Source: Capilliphycus salinus
GTDB taxonomy: Bacteria; Cyanobacteriota; Cyanobacteriia; Cyanobacteriales; Microcoleaceae
Length of the DNA: 64,000 bases
Assembly (NCBI RefSeq): GCF_047276495.1
Contig: NZ_CP178543.1
Span: 2,356,001 to 2,420,000 of the forward strand
Direction: 5' to 3'
This document shows positions 17,478 through 25,269 of the stretch, piece after piece (the first letter of the stretch is position 1; each line of letters opens with the position of its first letter). Position numbers and translations under genes: made by a program. The notes under the pieces are model-generated. The model searched no databases. It saw nothing but the letters and a program-made list of their open reading frames with translations, and was not told the DNA's origin.

Positions 17478-18034
17478 ATTTTCCTCGCTAACGATTATCC
17501 TTCTCCCCACCCTCTCCCCCTTCCACCTCTCCCCCTTCCACCTCTCCCCCTTCCACCTCACCGCAGCGCCCTCTCCTACCTCTCCCTAACCCTCTCCTAC
17601 GAGGAGAGGGAAATTGTGTCCCGTTCGGGACTATTTATTAGTTGGAGAGGGGGAAAATCGTGTCCCGAAGGGACTATTGATTAGTTGGAGAGGGAAATTG
17701 TGTCCCGTTCGGGACTATTAATTAATCGAGAGGGAACGATTGTATCTCCCCCAACCCCCCTTTTTAAGGGGGGATCAAGGGGGGATCGGGGAGATTATAG
17801 AGGGGTTAGTGGGAAAAGGTGTCAATGGGACTATTTATAAATCGAGAGGGGGCAAATAGCCTCCCCCCACTCCCCACCCCCCTTTTTCAGGGAATCCCTC
17901 CAGGCTTCGCCACCCCCCCCACCCCCCTTTTTAAGGGGGGATCAAGGGGGGATTAAGGGAGATTGGGGAGGTTGGTGGGGGTCAAGGGTGAGGTCAAAAA
18001 CGGATGGATTACTGTCAACAAAAGTGAAGGATTT
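17478..18034. repeat. Mixed repeat-rich spacer
   Basis: Three kinds of repeat fill the gap between the megaprotein and the glycosyltransferase. (1) CTCCCCCTTCCAC units at ~17505-17560. (2) Four units of 40-44 bases starting GTGTCCCGTTCGGGAC or a variant, at about 17617, 17661, 17701 and 17820, each followed by TATT(T/G/A)ATTA and a GAGAGGG run. The GTCCC-GTTC-GGGAC core is palindromic. (3) C-run/G-run palindromes at 17745-17790 and 17870-17970. An open frame that starts inside the G-run repeat at 17963 is not considered the gene start. Confidence 0.7.
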
Positions 18035-19024
18035 ATGTCTAACTTAAACGGATCTAAATCTCAGAATTTAACTCGCGTTTTGGTGGTGATTGTTAATTAC
18101 TGCACCCCCAGTTTAACGATTAATTGCTTGCGTTCTTTGCAGGGGGAAGTGCAATCTTTTCCGGGTATTCGGGTTGCGGTTGCCGATAACGATTCTGGAG
18201 ATAATTCCGTTGAACAAATCCAAACGGCGATCGCATCGGAACATTGGGAAGATTGGGCGGATTTAATTCCTTTAGAACGTAACGGTGGCTATGCTTTTGG
18301 TAATAATGCGGTCATTCGTCCCGCCTTGCAATGGGAACATCCCCCGGATTATTTTCTGTTGCTAAATCCCGATACTGTCGTTTATCCCGGTGCGATTGAA
18401 ACCTTGGTTAATTTCATGGAATCTCATCGAGAAGTGGGGTTAGCCGGAAGCGGGATGGTAAATGGCCTGGGGGTTTTCAAACAGAGAAGTTTCCGCTTTC
18501 ATACCATTCTCAGCGAATTCGATTCGGGTTTGCGGTTGGGGATTGTTTCCAAACTCCTCTCCAACTGGACGATGACCAAGCCCATGCCCGATGAACCCGC
18601 ACCTGCGGATTGGCTTCCCGGCGCCAGTCTGATGGTTCGTCGTCAGGTGTTTGAGTCTGTGGGATTGCTCGATGAGGGATATTTTCTCTATTATGAGGAA
18701 ACCGATTTTTGTCTGCAAGCCAAGCGGGGCGGTTGGTCTTGTTGGCGTGTTCCCGAAAGTCGAGTCATGCACATGGCCGGCCAAAGTACGGGGGTAACGA
18801 CACCCGGTTCTCGCAAACGTTTACCTCAGTATTGGTTTGATTCTCGGCGTCGTTATTTTATTAAAAATCATGGTTGGATGTACGCCGTTGTTGCGGATAC
18901 GGTTTGGATTTTGGGCTTTGCTTGTTGGCGATTTCGTCGGATTATTCAACAAAAACCCGATCCCGATCCGCCTCATTTTTTGAGCGATTTTATTCGTCAC
19001 AGCGCTTGGTTTAATTTCCAATAA
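18035..19024 (+). CDS. GT2 glycosyltransferase, rhamnosyltransferase-like
   Basis: 329 residues, GT-A fold family 2. VVIVNYCTPS at the start, ADNDS, metal-binding NPDTVV (DxD region), WLPGASLMVRR, and the acceptor/base motif EETDFC. It resembles RfbN/WbbL-type transferases that add deoxyhexoses, using a nucleotide sugar at the cytoplasmic membrane face. A hydrophobic stretch near the C-terminus (VVADTVWILGFACW) may anchor it. The ATG at 18035 has AAGG 5 bases before it. It is co-directional with the megaprotein but separated by 557 bases of repeats, so a role in decorating the cluster product is only a suggestion. Confidence 0.88.
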   Translation: MSNLNGSKSQNLTRVLVVIVNYCTPSLTINCLRSLQGEVQSFPGIRVAVADNDSGDNSVEQIQTAIASEHWEDWADLIPLERNGGYAFGNNAVIRPALQWEHPPDYFLLLNPDTVVYPGAIETLVNFMESHREVGLAGSGMVNGLGVFKQRSFRFHTILSEFDSGLRLGIVSKLLSNWTMTKPMPDEPAPADWLPGASLMVRRQVFESVGLLDEGYFLYYEETDFCLQAKRGGWSCWRVPESRVMHMAGQSTGVTTPGSRKRLPQYWFDSRRRYFIKNHGWMYAVVADTVWILGFACWRFRRIIQQKPDPDPPHFLSDFIRHSAWFNFQ

Positions 19025-19088
19025 ATACTTCGCGGGTTGCTTTTAATATGTCGAGTTGAGTTAAATAGTTGGTTTTGAGGAAAACACA

Positions 19089-19490
19089 ATGGTTCAAGCA
19101 ATTCGTCCGTCAAATTTTATCGTAGACAGTCAGGAGTTGAAAAGGGGAATTCAGCAAATCGGATTAATCCTTTCCGATCCGGAACTTGACCAACTTAATC
19201 AAGGTCATTCTATCTCTTTAGAAGGTGTGGAGTTGGGGGCGGTTGGTTCGGCTTTTATCCTGGCTTCTGCAATTTTTGCCCGGAATTTTAGCAAGTCTAA
19301 ACAACCAATTACCTTTCGAGATTTACGGGGAAAATTACCAAACGGTTCGGGTTTTTCTGGGATTCCTATTTATTGTTGGGCTGCGGACGTTAACCTTCAA
19401 AAACGCTGTCTTTGTCTCAGTATAAAAGATGGAACTCCGGTTATTCAGATTTCCGCTTGTTTCTCCGGTTATAATTGTCAGTTTTTTTAA
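19089..19490 (+). CDS. Uncharacterised 133-residue protein
   Basis: Not recognised. It starts MVQAIRPSNFIVDSQEL, about 65 bases after the glycosyltransferase, probably in the same transcript. One moderately hydrophobic segment (GAVGSAFILASAIFA, residues ~51-65) could be a membrane helix. The C-terminal half has four Cys (CW, RCLCL, SACF, YNC) and ends in a hydrophobic Phe-Phe. No enzyme motif is seen. It is followed by a terminator-like palindrome. Confidence 0.65.
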   Translation: MVQAIRPSNFIVDSQELKRGIQQIGLILSDPELDQLNQGHSISLEGVELGAVGSAFILASAIFARNFSKSKQPITFRDLRGKLPNGSGFSGIPIYCWAADVNLQKRCLCLSIKDGTPVIQISACFSGYNCQFF

Positions 19491-19524
19491 GATAGTTTTT
19501 TTAAGATCAAAAATCCTGAATTTT

Positions 19525-19558
19525 AAAAACCCGGTTTCTCAAAGACACCGGGTTTTTT
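19525..19558 (+). terminator. CCCGGT palindrome between convergent genes
   Basis: AAAACCCGGT...ACCGGGTTTTTT with a short loop, the same repeat family as 12403. A second arm-like GAAACCGGGTTT lies at 19571. Placed between the end of the plus-strand cluster and the end of gatB, it can end transcription from both sides. Confidence 0.65.
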
Positions 19559-19592
19559 GGGGTCAACAGAAGAAACCGGGTTTGTTTAACTG

Positions 19593-21080
19593 TTAGGAAT
19601 TTAACTTTTTACCTAACAATTTGTTGGTTAATTTTGGGTCGGCTCGCCCTTGGGTTTTCTGCATAATTTGACCGACAAAAAAGCCTTGCAGTTTGGTTTT
19701 TCCGTTTTTGAACTGTTCAACTTTATCGGGATTGGCAGCCAACACTTCATCAATGATTTTTTCCAACTCTCCCGTGTCGGAAATTTGAACTAAGCCTTTT
19801 TTCTCGACTAACTTCTTCGGCGAACCGCCTTTTGATAACAACTCGGGAAGAATATCTTTGGCAATTTTACCGCTAATGGTGCCGGCATCAATTAAACCAA
19901 TTAATTCGGCTAAAGCTTCCGGTTGGAGGGCGATTTCAGCAATCGTTAGTTTTTCATTTTTCAGATAGGCGGTAATATCTCCCATCACCCAGTTTGCCGC
20001 TTGTTTGGTATCGGCACCGGCTTGAACTGCGGTTTCAAAATATTCGGAAACCAGGCGATCGTCAGTTAAAACGCGAGTATCATAAGCGGATAATCCCAAC
20101 TCGGTTTCATAGCGATGACGTCTTTGGGCGGGAAGTTCGGGAAGTTCCGCTTTCCATTCTTCTAATTGTTCGGGAGAAACTTCAATCGGAGGAAGATCGG
20201 GTTCGGGAAAATAACGATAATCGCTCGAACCTTCTTTACTTCGCATACTGATCGTCCGTTGCGATCCTTCTTCCCACAAACGGGTTTCTTGACTGATTTT
20301 TTCACCCGCTTCTAGGGCTGCAATTTGACGTTCTATTTCATAATCTATCGCCCGTTGAATGGCACTAAAAGAGTTCATATTTTTGATTTCTACTTTCGTG
20401 CCAAATTCTTTTTGTCCGACGGGACGAACGGAAATATTCACATCGCACCGCAGCGAACCTTCTTGCATATTGCCATCGCTGACGCCAAGATAACGCATAA
20501 TTCGACGCAATTCTTGAGCATATTCGGCGGCTTCTACGCCGGAACGAATATCGGGTTCGGAGACAATTTCAACCAAAGCAATTCCCGCCCGATTATAATC
20601 AACCATCGAATGAGTTGAACCGGAAAGGCGATCGCTACTTCCGGCGTGAACCAGTTTTCCGGCGTCTTCTTCCATGTGCAGGCGAGTGATGCCGATTTTT
20701 TTGCGGGTGGCGTTTCCGTCTTCATCAACGATCTCAATTTCTAACCAACCGTTTTGAGCAATGGGGAGATCGTATTGAGAAATTTGATAATTTTTAGGCA
20801 GATCGGGATAGAAATATTGCTTACGATCGAATTTACTATAGGAGGCAATTTCGCAGTTGAGCGCTAACCCGGCTTTGACCGCGTATTCTAACACTTTTTC
20901 GTTAAGAACCGGCAGAACTCCCGGAAGCCCCATACAGATGGGATCGATATTGGTGTTGGGATCGGCACCAAAGGCAGTGGAGGAACTCGAAAAGATTTTG
21001 GTTTCTGTACTAAGCTGACAGTGGGTTTCTAGCCCAATAATGACTTCGTACTCGGTTTTTACCCGTGCAGCAGTGGTCAT
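19593..21080 (-). CDS. gatB: Asp-tRNA(Asn)/Glu-tRNA(Gln) amidotransferase subunit B
   Basis: 495 residues. It is part of GatCAB, which converts Glu-tRNA(Gln) to Gln-tRNA(Gln) (and Asp-tRNA(Asn) to Asn-tRNA(Asn)) in organisms without GlnRS, as in cyanobacteria. The N-terminal kinase-like domain shows YEVIIGLETHCQL, GLPGVLPVLN and RIMRYLGVSDGNMQEGSLR. The C-terminal YqeY-like tail domain ends with GQIMQKTQGRADP. The ATG at 21080 (MTTAARVKTEYEV) is the family start; the open frame extends 58 codons further but that part is not conserved-looking. Not linked to gatA or gatC here. Confidence 0.97.
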   Translation of the reverse strand: MTTAARVKTEYEVIIGLETHCQLSTETKIFSSSSTAFGADPNTNIDPICMGLPGVLPVLNEKVLEYAVKAGLALNCEIASYSKFDRKQYFYPDLPKNYQISQYDLPIAQNGWLEIEIVDEDGNATRKKIGITRLHMEEDAGKLVHAGSSDRLSGSTHSMVDYNRAGIALVEIVSEPDIRSGVEAAEYAQELRRIMRYLGVSDGNMQEGSLRCDVNISVRPVGQKEFGTKVEIKNMNSFSAIQRAIDYEIERQIAALEAGEKISQETRLWEEGSQRTISMRSKEGSSDYRYFPEPDLPPIEVSPEQLEEWKAELPELPAQRRHRYETELGLSAYDTRVLTDDRLVSEYFETAVQAGADTKQAANWVMGDITAYLKNEKLTIAEIALQPEALAELIGLIDAGTISGKIAKDILPELLSKGGSPKKLVEKKGLVQISDTGELEKIIDEVLAANPDKVEQFKNGKTKLQGFFVGQIMQKTQGRADPKLTNKLLGKKLNS

Positions 21081-21319
21081 AGATAATGTGCGTTGAGTGA
21101 CAACTGGATTTATTGTACCGCTTGTGTTGACTGTCGGTGTTGGGGAAAACCGATGTTGAGGTTGAGGGATTCCGCTTGTTAAGATTTTTAAGAGGTTATA
21201 ACATTTTATGGGATTGGGGTGAACTCTACAAGTTACACTAAAACTAAACAGCACAAATGTGCTGATCTGACGATCAACTCGATTGAAACCCTTGTCAAAC
21301 TAGAGGAACAAAAAGACTC

Positions 21320-21925
21320 ATGGCTGATATATCTAAAGAAGAAATGCGGGAACGTTTGGGAAATATTGATCAGATTCGTGATATTTTGTTCGGAGGGCAA
21401 GCCCGAGAATATAATAATCGCTTTGAACAGTTGGAGTCTAATTTATCTTTAATCCAAAAAAATCTTACCGATCGGATTGAACAAACGCGGATGGCGTTGT
21501 TGAGTGAGCTTCAAACCGCTGTTGATTTAGTTGATAAAAAAATTAAAACTTTAACTCTCAGCACTCAGGAAGAAACATCGGATATTCGACATCAACTTGA
21601 GGGAACCAATCGCAAATTTTCTCATAGTATTGATGTAATTAGAGAAAATTTAGACAGCCAAACGAAGTTGATGAAAGCGGAAATTGCTCAATCGAGGGAA
21701 AAGTCTCACGAGGAAATTCAAACGCTGAGGACTCAAGTTTTTGAGGAGTTAGAACGGCGTTTTGCTCATTTGAGTGAGGGTAAATTGGCTCGGGGTGAGA
21801 TGGCAGAAATTTTGTTTGAAGTGGGAATGAGATTGAAAAAAACGGAGTTTGTTCCGGTTTTAAAGGGAGCCGCTGAAAAAGAGGTGAATGGCGATTATTT
21901 TCTTCCCGAATCCAATCAAAAATAA
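21320..21925 (+). CDS. Coiled-coil protein of the GTPase-OmpA module
   Basis: 201 residues, strongly charged and helical. Long heptad patterns run from ~25 to 155 (RFEQLESNLSLIQKNLTDRI and on), followed by a short globular end with VGMRLKKTEF. No signal peptide or membrane segment, so it is cytoplasmic. It is the first gene of a tight set: 13 bases to the OmpA-type gene and then 2 bases to the GTPase. I know no function. From context it may link the GTPase or the Roadblock protein to another structure. Confidence 0.75.
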   Translation: MADISKEEMRERLGNIDQIRDILFGGQAREYNNRFEQLESNLSLIQKNLTDRIEQTRMALLSELQTAVDLVDKKIKTLTLSTQEETSDIRHQLEGTNRKFSHSIDVIRENLDSQTKLMKAEIAQSREKSHEEIQTLRTQVFEELERRFAHLSEGKLARGEMAEILFEVGMRLKKTEFVPVLKGAAEKEVNGDYFLPESNQK

Positions 21926-21938
21926 TTAGGTTAAAGCG

Positions 21939-24560
21939 ATGGCAGTCTCAAAAAAAAAATCAAAATCTTCCCCTTTTGATTCGGGTGCATCAAGAATTAA
22001 TCAATCCCGGGTTTCAGAGGAAAAAGCTTTAGAGCCTTTGTTGGAATTATTGCTTGATTTACAAGGGGTTCAGAGTGAATCTTCTACTTCTAAGCCATCG
22101 GATGCTTTATCCCAAAAACCCAGAGGAAAAAAACAGAAGAAAAAGGATTATTCTGAAGATCCTCCAACTTCTTCACCCCAAAATCAATCTGTTGGATTAA
22201 AAGGCTTTGAAGTTTTATTTGAGGCTGTTAATTCTTCTCCGTCTCAAGATTCAGAAACCCCCCGAGAACAGTCGGAGATCGATGAAAAATCTGAACCTTT
22301 ATCTGCGGGGAATAAAGTTGATTTTACAGCGCCGGATTCTCAAAGCTTTACAGAAACTTCTCAGTCTCAATCAAAGTTATCTGAGAAGGAAATTGATTTA
22401 ATGTCACTGCAAACTTTGTTAGAAGTTCCTTCTGATGCGGTTGATGTGAGTTATTCTGTCGCTCCACTGGAAGAAGAAAAAAATCAGCAGGAAACGACGA
22501 CAACCGTTGAATCGAATTCTGATGAAGTCTTGGAGGTTTTAGAAGGGTTAAAAGGTTTAAGTGTTGAGTCTGAGGGTTCGGATTCTGATGATTCATTGGA
22601 ACAACTTCAAGATTTAATTTTTGGCTCGACTCGCTCGGATTTAGAACAGTTAAAGCAGCAGATTTTTGAGTTGGATTTGCCGGAATTTCGTCAGTTACTT
22701 GAACAAATTTCTGCTCAGTTAAAGTCTCTAGAAAATCAAATTTATGAACCCGAACAACTGATCCGGTTAATTCTTCCCTGGATTGCCGATATTTTGAGTC
22801 AAAAAGTTAATGAATCTAAAGATGATGTGATTCAAGCTTTGAAGCCTATTATTGATGAGATTATTATTGCTAAAGCTCGGGATAATCGAGAACAAATGAG
22901 TGCGGCGATCGCGGATTTAATCCCCGAAGCAATTAAACATCAAATTCGCAATTCTCCTCAAGAAATTGCCCAAGCAATTGCTCCAGAAATTGGGGCGGCG
23001 ATTCGAGAACAAATTCGCATAGATCGAGATGAAATTGTCGATGCTTTGGCTCCCACAATGGGTAAAGCGATTAAAGAACAGGTGACTTTAGAGCGAGATG
23101 CGATGGTTGATGCTCTTTATCCGGTGATTGGAAGTACCATTACTCGCTATTTAGCAGAAGCGATTCGAGAGATTAATGATAAAGTTTCTAATGCTTTAAG
23201 TGTTGAGGGAATTAACCGGAAAATTCGGGCGAGAGTTCAGGGGGTTTCTGAGGCTGAACTGATTTTACAAGAGGTGATGAAATGTACCGTTCAAGCGGTA
23301 TTTTTGATTCATAAAACTTCGGGTTTGATTATTTCAGAAGTTCAGCAGTTGGGTGAGGCGAGATTGGAATCGGAAATGTTGGCGGGAATGCTGACAGCGA
23401 TTCGCAGTTTTGTGAATGATTGTATTGTACAAGGGGATGAAATTAAAGAAATTAATGAGATTGAATATGGCGATTCTCGCATTGTGATTGAAGTGGCGGG
23501 ATATTGCTATCTGGCTGTGATTGTTCAAGGAGAAATTAAAAAGATATTTCTCGATAAGATTCGTAAAACGCTGATTAAAATTACTCAAAAGTATGGGAAG
23601 GAAATCGAGTCTTTTGATGGCGATCCGGAAACGGTTCCTCCTGAAATTTTAGCCGAGTTAGAAAAGCTGATGCAAGTGGGAACAAAGCAACATCAGGATA
23701 CATCTAAAAACACGTTATTGGTTCTCAGCGGGGTAATTTTGGGTTCGGTTTTGATTCCTTTTGCGATTGTTCAATATCGCAATAGTGTGATTCATCGGGT
23801 TGAAACTCAAGTGATTCAAGCGTTGGATTCTGAACCGGAATTAGCGGTTTATCGGTTGGGGGTAGACGCCAAGGGTAATACGGTGACGTTAGATGGAAAG
23901 CTACCCAATCAACGCTTACGAGAAAAAGCGGAAAAAGTTGTACAGCCAATTGTACCAAATTGGACGATTGATAACGATATTATCGCGGTTAAAATGCCTC
24001 CCGATCCGGTATTAGTTGAGGCTGAAGTTAAACGGTTGACGGAGACGCTTAATCAAATGAATGGAATTTCGATTTCCACTCAGTACGAACCGGATCAAGT
24101 CAAAATTCAGGGTAAAGTGCTTCAGGAAAGCGATCTGCAAAAAGTTACTCAAGCGTTTGAAAAGATAGAGGGGGTTAATTCTGTTGTATCCACTGTTCAA
24201 GTTGAACCTTTACCGATTGCTACGCGAGTTTATTTTAATCTGAATTCGGCGGAATTGTTGTCGGAGGATATGATTGTTAAAATTTATCCGGTGTCTCAAT
24301 ATTTGAAGCAATATCCGAATTTAAATGTGCGGATTGTTGGCTACAGTCATCCCAAGGAAAAGTTAAAAAGAAATGCTAAATTGGCAGTTTCGCGATCGCA
24401 AACTGTACAAACGGCTTTGGAAAGTTATGGGATTGATCGCCGACGGATGACAGCAGTCGGAAAAAATGAACGTCCGCCTGGAGTTGAAGAAAATCAAGCC
24501 GAATGGTTGAGTCGAGCGGTGATTTTTGAGATAATATCACCAGAAGAGTTGAGTAAATAG
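21939..24560 (+). CDS. Roadblock/LC7-like, transmembrane, BON and OmpA domain protein
   Basis: 873 residues. 1-230: low-complexity, Ser- and acid-rich. ~290-410: repeats of ~22 residues such as IVDALAPTMGKAIKEQ, amphipathic. ~435-555: a Roadblock/LC7-like fold (VFLIHKTSGLIISEV, then SRIVIEVAGYCYLAVIVQG). 591-611: one transmembrane helix (LLVLSGVILGSVLIPFAIVQ). ~620-757: two BON-like repeats. ~763-868: OmpA C-terminal domain, where the usual peptidoglycan-contacting Arg is kept (LAVSRSQTV) but the Asp of GHTD is His (GYSH). Predicted topology: Roadblock inside, BON-OmpA in the periplasm. Roadblock proteins regulate small GTPases (MglB/MglA), and one is encoded right after this gene. Confidence 0.85.
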   Translation: MAVSKKKSKSSPFDSGASRINQSRVSEEKALEPLLELLLDLQGVQSESSTSKPSDALSQKPRGKKQKKKDYSEDPPTSSPQNQSVGLKGFEVLFEAVNSSPSQDSETPREQSEIDEKSEPLSAGNKVDFTAPDSQSFTETSQSQSKLSEKEIDLMSLQTLLEVPSDAVDVSYSVAPLEEEKNQQETTTTVESNSDEVLEVLEGLKGLSVESEGSDSDDSLEQLQDLIFGSTRSDLEQLKQQIFELDLPEFRQLLEQISAQLKSLENQIYEPEQLIRLILPWIADILSQKVNESKDDVIQALKPIIDEIIIAKARDNREQMSAAIADLIPEAIKHQIRNSPQEIAQAIAPEIGAAIREQIRIDRDEIVDALAPTMGKAIKEQVTLERDAMVDALYPVIGSTITRYLAEAIREINDKVSNALSVEGINRKIRARVQGVSEAELILQEVMKCTVQAVFLIHKTSGLIISEVQQLGEARLESEMLAGMLTAIRSFVNDCIVQGDEIKEINEIEYGDSRIVIEVAGYCYLAVIVQGEIKKIFLDKIRKTLIKITQKYGKEIESFDGDPETVPPEILAELEKLMQVGTKQHQDTSKNTLLVLSGVILGSVLIPFAIVQYRNSVIHRVETQVIQALDSEPELAVYRLGVDAKGNTVTLDGKLPNQRLREKAEKVVQPIVPNWTIDNDIIAVKMPPDPVLVEAEVKRLTETLNQMNGISISTQYEPDQVKIQGKVLQESDLQKVTQAFEKIEGVNSVVSTVQVEPLPIATRVYFNLNSAELLSEDMIVKIYPVSQYLKQYPNLNVRIVGYSHPKEKLKRNAKLAVSRSQTVQTALESYGIDRRRMTAVGKNERPPGVEENQAEWLSRAVIFEIISPEELSK

Positions 24561-24562
24561 TC

Positions 24563-25096
24563 ATGGCTATAATTTCTAAGAAAATTTGTTTAGTTGGAGA
24601 CTTTGGTGTAGGAAAAACAAGTTTAATTCGTAGGTTCGTTGACCGTCAGTTTAGCGATCAATATTTGTCAACGGTGGGGGTAAAAATTTCTCGAAAAAAA
24701 GTCGATTTAATCCTTCCCGAAACTCAATCTCAGCAGTCAATTCAATTGTTAATTTGGGATTTGGAGGGTCATACAAAGTTTAAAGGAATTACGCCGAGTT
24801 ATTTACAGGGGGCGAGTGCTGCGGTTGTGGTTGGAGATGTTACCCGCCAAGATACGTTAGATCACATTCGAGAACATATAGATTTGTTTTTATCTATTAA
24901 TCCCAAAGGATGGGTTGTGATAGCATTGAATAAAATGGATTTGGTTGATTCTGAAAACCTAGACGGATTAGTTCAAAAAATGTCTGATTCTCAAACCAAT
25001 CAAGTTTTGTCAGTTTATAAAACTTCGGCCAAAACCGGAGCCTATGTTGATGAAATGTTTGAGCTATTATCTCGTCAGTTTATTTCTAAAAGCTGA
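24563..25096 (+). CDS. Rab/Ras-like small GTPase
   Basis: 177 residues, a single G domain. G1 GDFGVGKTSLI, G2 Thr in STVGVK, G3 WDLEGHTKF, G4 NKMD, G5 TSAKTG. The G3 position that is Gln in Ras (DTAGQ) is His here (DLEGH), which often means slow intrinsic hydrolysis and need of a GAP. There is no C-terminal lipidation motif. It starts 2 bases after the Roadblock-OmpA gene, so the two are surely translated together. By analogy to MglA-MglB it may be a polarity or motility switch acting on the wall-linked partner; this is inference. Confidence 0.93.
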   Translation: MAIISKKICLVGDFGVGKTSLIRRFVDRQFSDQYLSTVGVKISRKKVDLILPETQSQQSIQLLIWDLEGHTKFKGITPSYLQGASAAVVVGDVTRQDTLDHIREHIDLFLSINPKGWVVIALNKMDLVDSENLDGLVQKMSDSQTNQVLSVYKTSAKTGAYVDEMFELLSRQFISKS

Positions 25097-25269
25097 TGGG
25101 AACATAATTTTTGATCGAGCCGGATTAAGGTTGAATGAAAATCAGTTTTATATTAATCTTAAAGTTAACAAGATTCTGCTTTGACTAAACGGTATTCAAG
25201 CTGTCACAAATTTTTCCTATTTTAAGTGTTTATTGAAACTTAACCCCAATCTCATCACTTAACTTCATT

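Noticed and set aside
17963..18034. N-terminal extension of the glycosyltransferase
   Set aside because: It begins at a TTG inside a G-run repeat; the ATG at 18035 has a proper AAGG site and family start.
21081..21254. 58-codon extension of gatB
   Set aside because: Low-complexity, unlike GatB proteins, and the ATG at 21080 gives the standard N-terminus.
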